The notes beneath the pieces are model-generated. The model did not search any database and was not told where the DNA came from. It worked only from the letters and a program-made list of their open reading frames with translations. Shown piece by piece: positions 32,960 to 33,044 of a DNA stretch of 33,044 nucleotides. The first letter of the stretch is position 1; every line of letters starts with the position of its first letter. The translations under genes were made by a program, and so were the position numbers. The stretch covers positions 1-33,044 of the forward strand of contig JAZQJG010000063.1 of NCBI GenBank assembly GCA_045541535.1. The letters run 5' to 3'. The stretch is from Firm-08 sp045541535. GTDB taxonomy: Bacteria > Bacillota > Clostridia > Oscillospirales > QAKW01.

Positions 32960-33044
32960 CCGATTTTCACCTCAGCTGTGTTAAAATACTCGCCAATACA
33001 CAAAGTATTGGCTGCGTTTTATGCCTTGCCGATGCAAAAATCGG
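32960..33044. repeat. Palindromic element at the window edge
   Basis: CCGATTTT (32960-32967) is complementary to the last eight bases of the window. Nested inside are TAAAA/TTTTA and GCCAATAC-ACAAA-GTATTGGC (32992-33012). Together they form a long imperfect hairpin with the look of a REP or MITE element. A direct copy of CCGATTTT precedes it at about 32946. The stretch 32825-32959 has GC-rich inverted segments (GGGGAC/GTCCCC, CTGCCCC/GGGGCAG) and no gene. Confidence 0.6.

Overview
The window reads as a chromosomal segment of a GC-rich Gram-positive Clostridia member, probably an uncultured gut Oscillospirales-like lineage. This placement is inference. It rests on lipoproteins with Clostridia-type lipoboxes, an S-layer-homology (SLH) surface protein, strong AGGAGG ribosome binding sites, consensus sigma-A promoters, a Firmicutes-type rlmH/MBL pair, and several families of short palindromic intergenic repeats. 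No tRNA, rRNA, CRISPR array, integrase, transposase gene or prophage gene is visible.

Layout. 1-4000 (mostly minus strand): an endonuclease/exonuclease/phosphatase lipoprotein, a PHP-domain phosphoesterase and a small membrane protein, followed by two short tandem repeat arrays. 4003-9180: one 1725-residue secreted protein with an SGNH/sialate-acetylesterase-like domain, a laminin-G-like region, a beta-helix, six CxxC repeats and three SLH repeats. 9303-9680: a terminator and a tandem hairpin repeat. 9688-10930: rlmH and a WalJ/YycJ-type MBL hydrolase. 11071-13181: a solitary ribulokinase translationally coupled to a small lipoprotein, divergent from the MBL gene. 13182-13658: a dense block of palindromic repeats around a bidirectional terminator.

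13659-18687 is a carbohydrate-related neighbourhood: a Gfo/Idh/MocA oxidoreductase and a ThuA-like protein (one operon), a divergent AraC regulator, an SDR oxidoreductase and an intracellular GH29 alpha-L-fucosidase. 18867-21711: pnp and rpsO, the usual neighbours, here separated by a terminator and a 142-bp tandem duplication. 21941-24659: an operon of two membrane-anchored RCC1-propeller proteins. 24777-27892: a YhaO/SbcD-like nuclease and a YhaN/SbcC-like ATPase whose P-loop lacks its first glycine. 28022-32411: an operon of an Asp-rich repeat lipoprotein, an OmpR-type response regulator, a HAMP sensor kinase and a PAP2 phosphatase. 32412-33044 has no supported protein gene. It is a chain of strong hairpins ending in a terminator, followed by a palindromic element cut by the window edge.

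No complete, obviously new defence or mobile system is present. The most unusual content is the non-coding DNA: the GTGAAAT/ATTTCAC hairpin array at 13254-13406, the hairpin chain at 32456-32824, and repeats placed between stop codons and terminators. Next come the large SLH protein, the paired RCC1 proteins and the ATPase with an altered Walker A motif.
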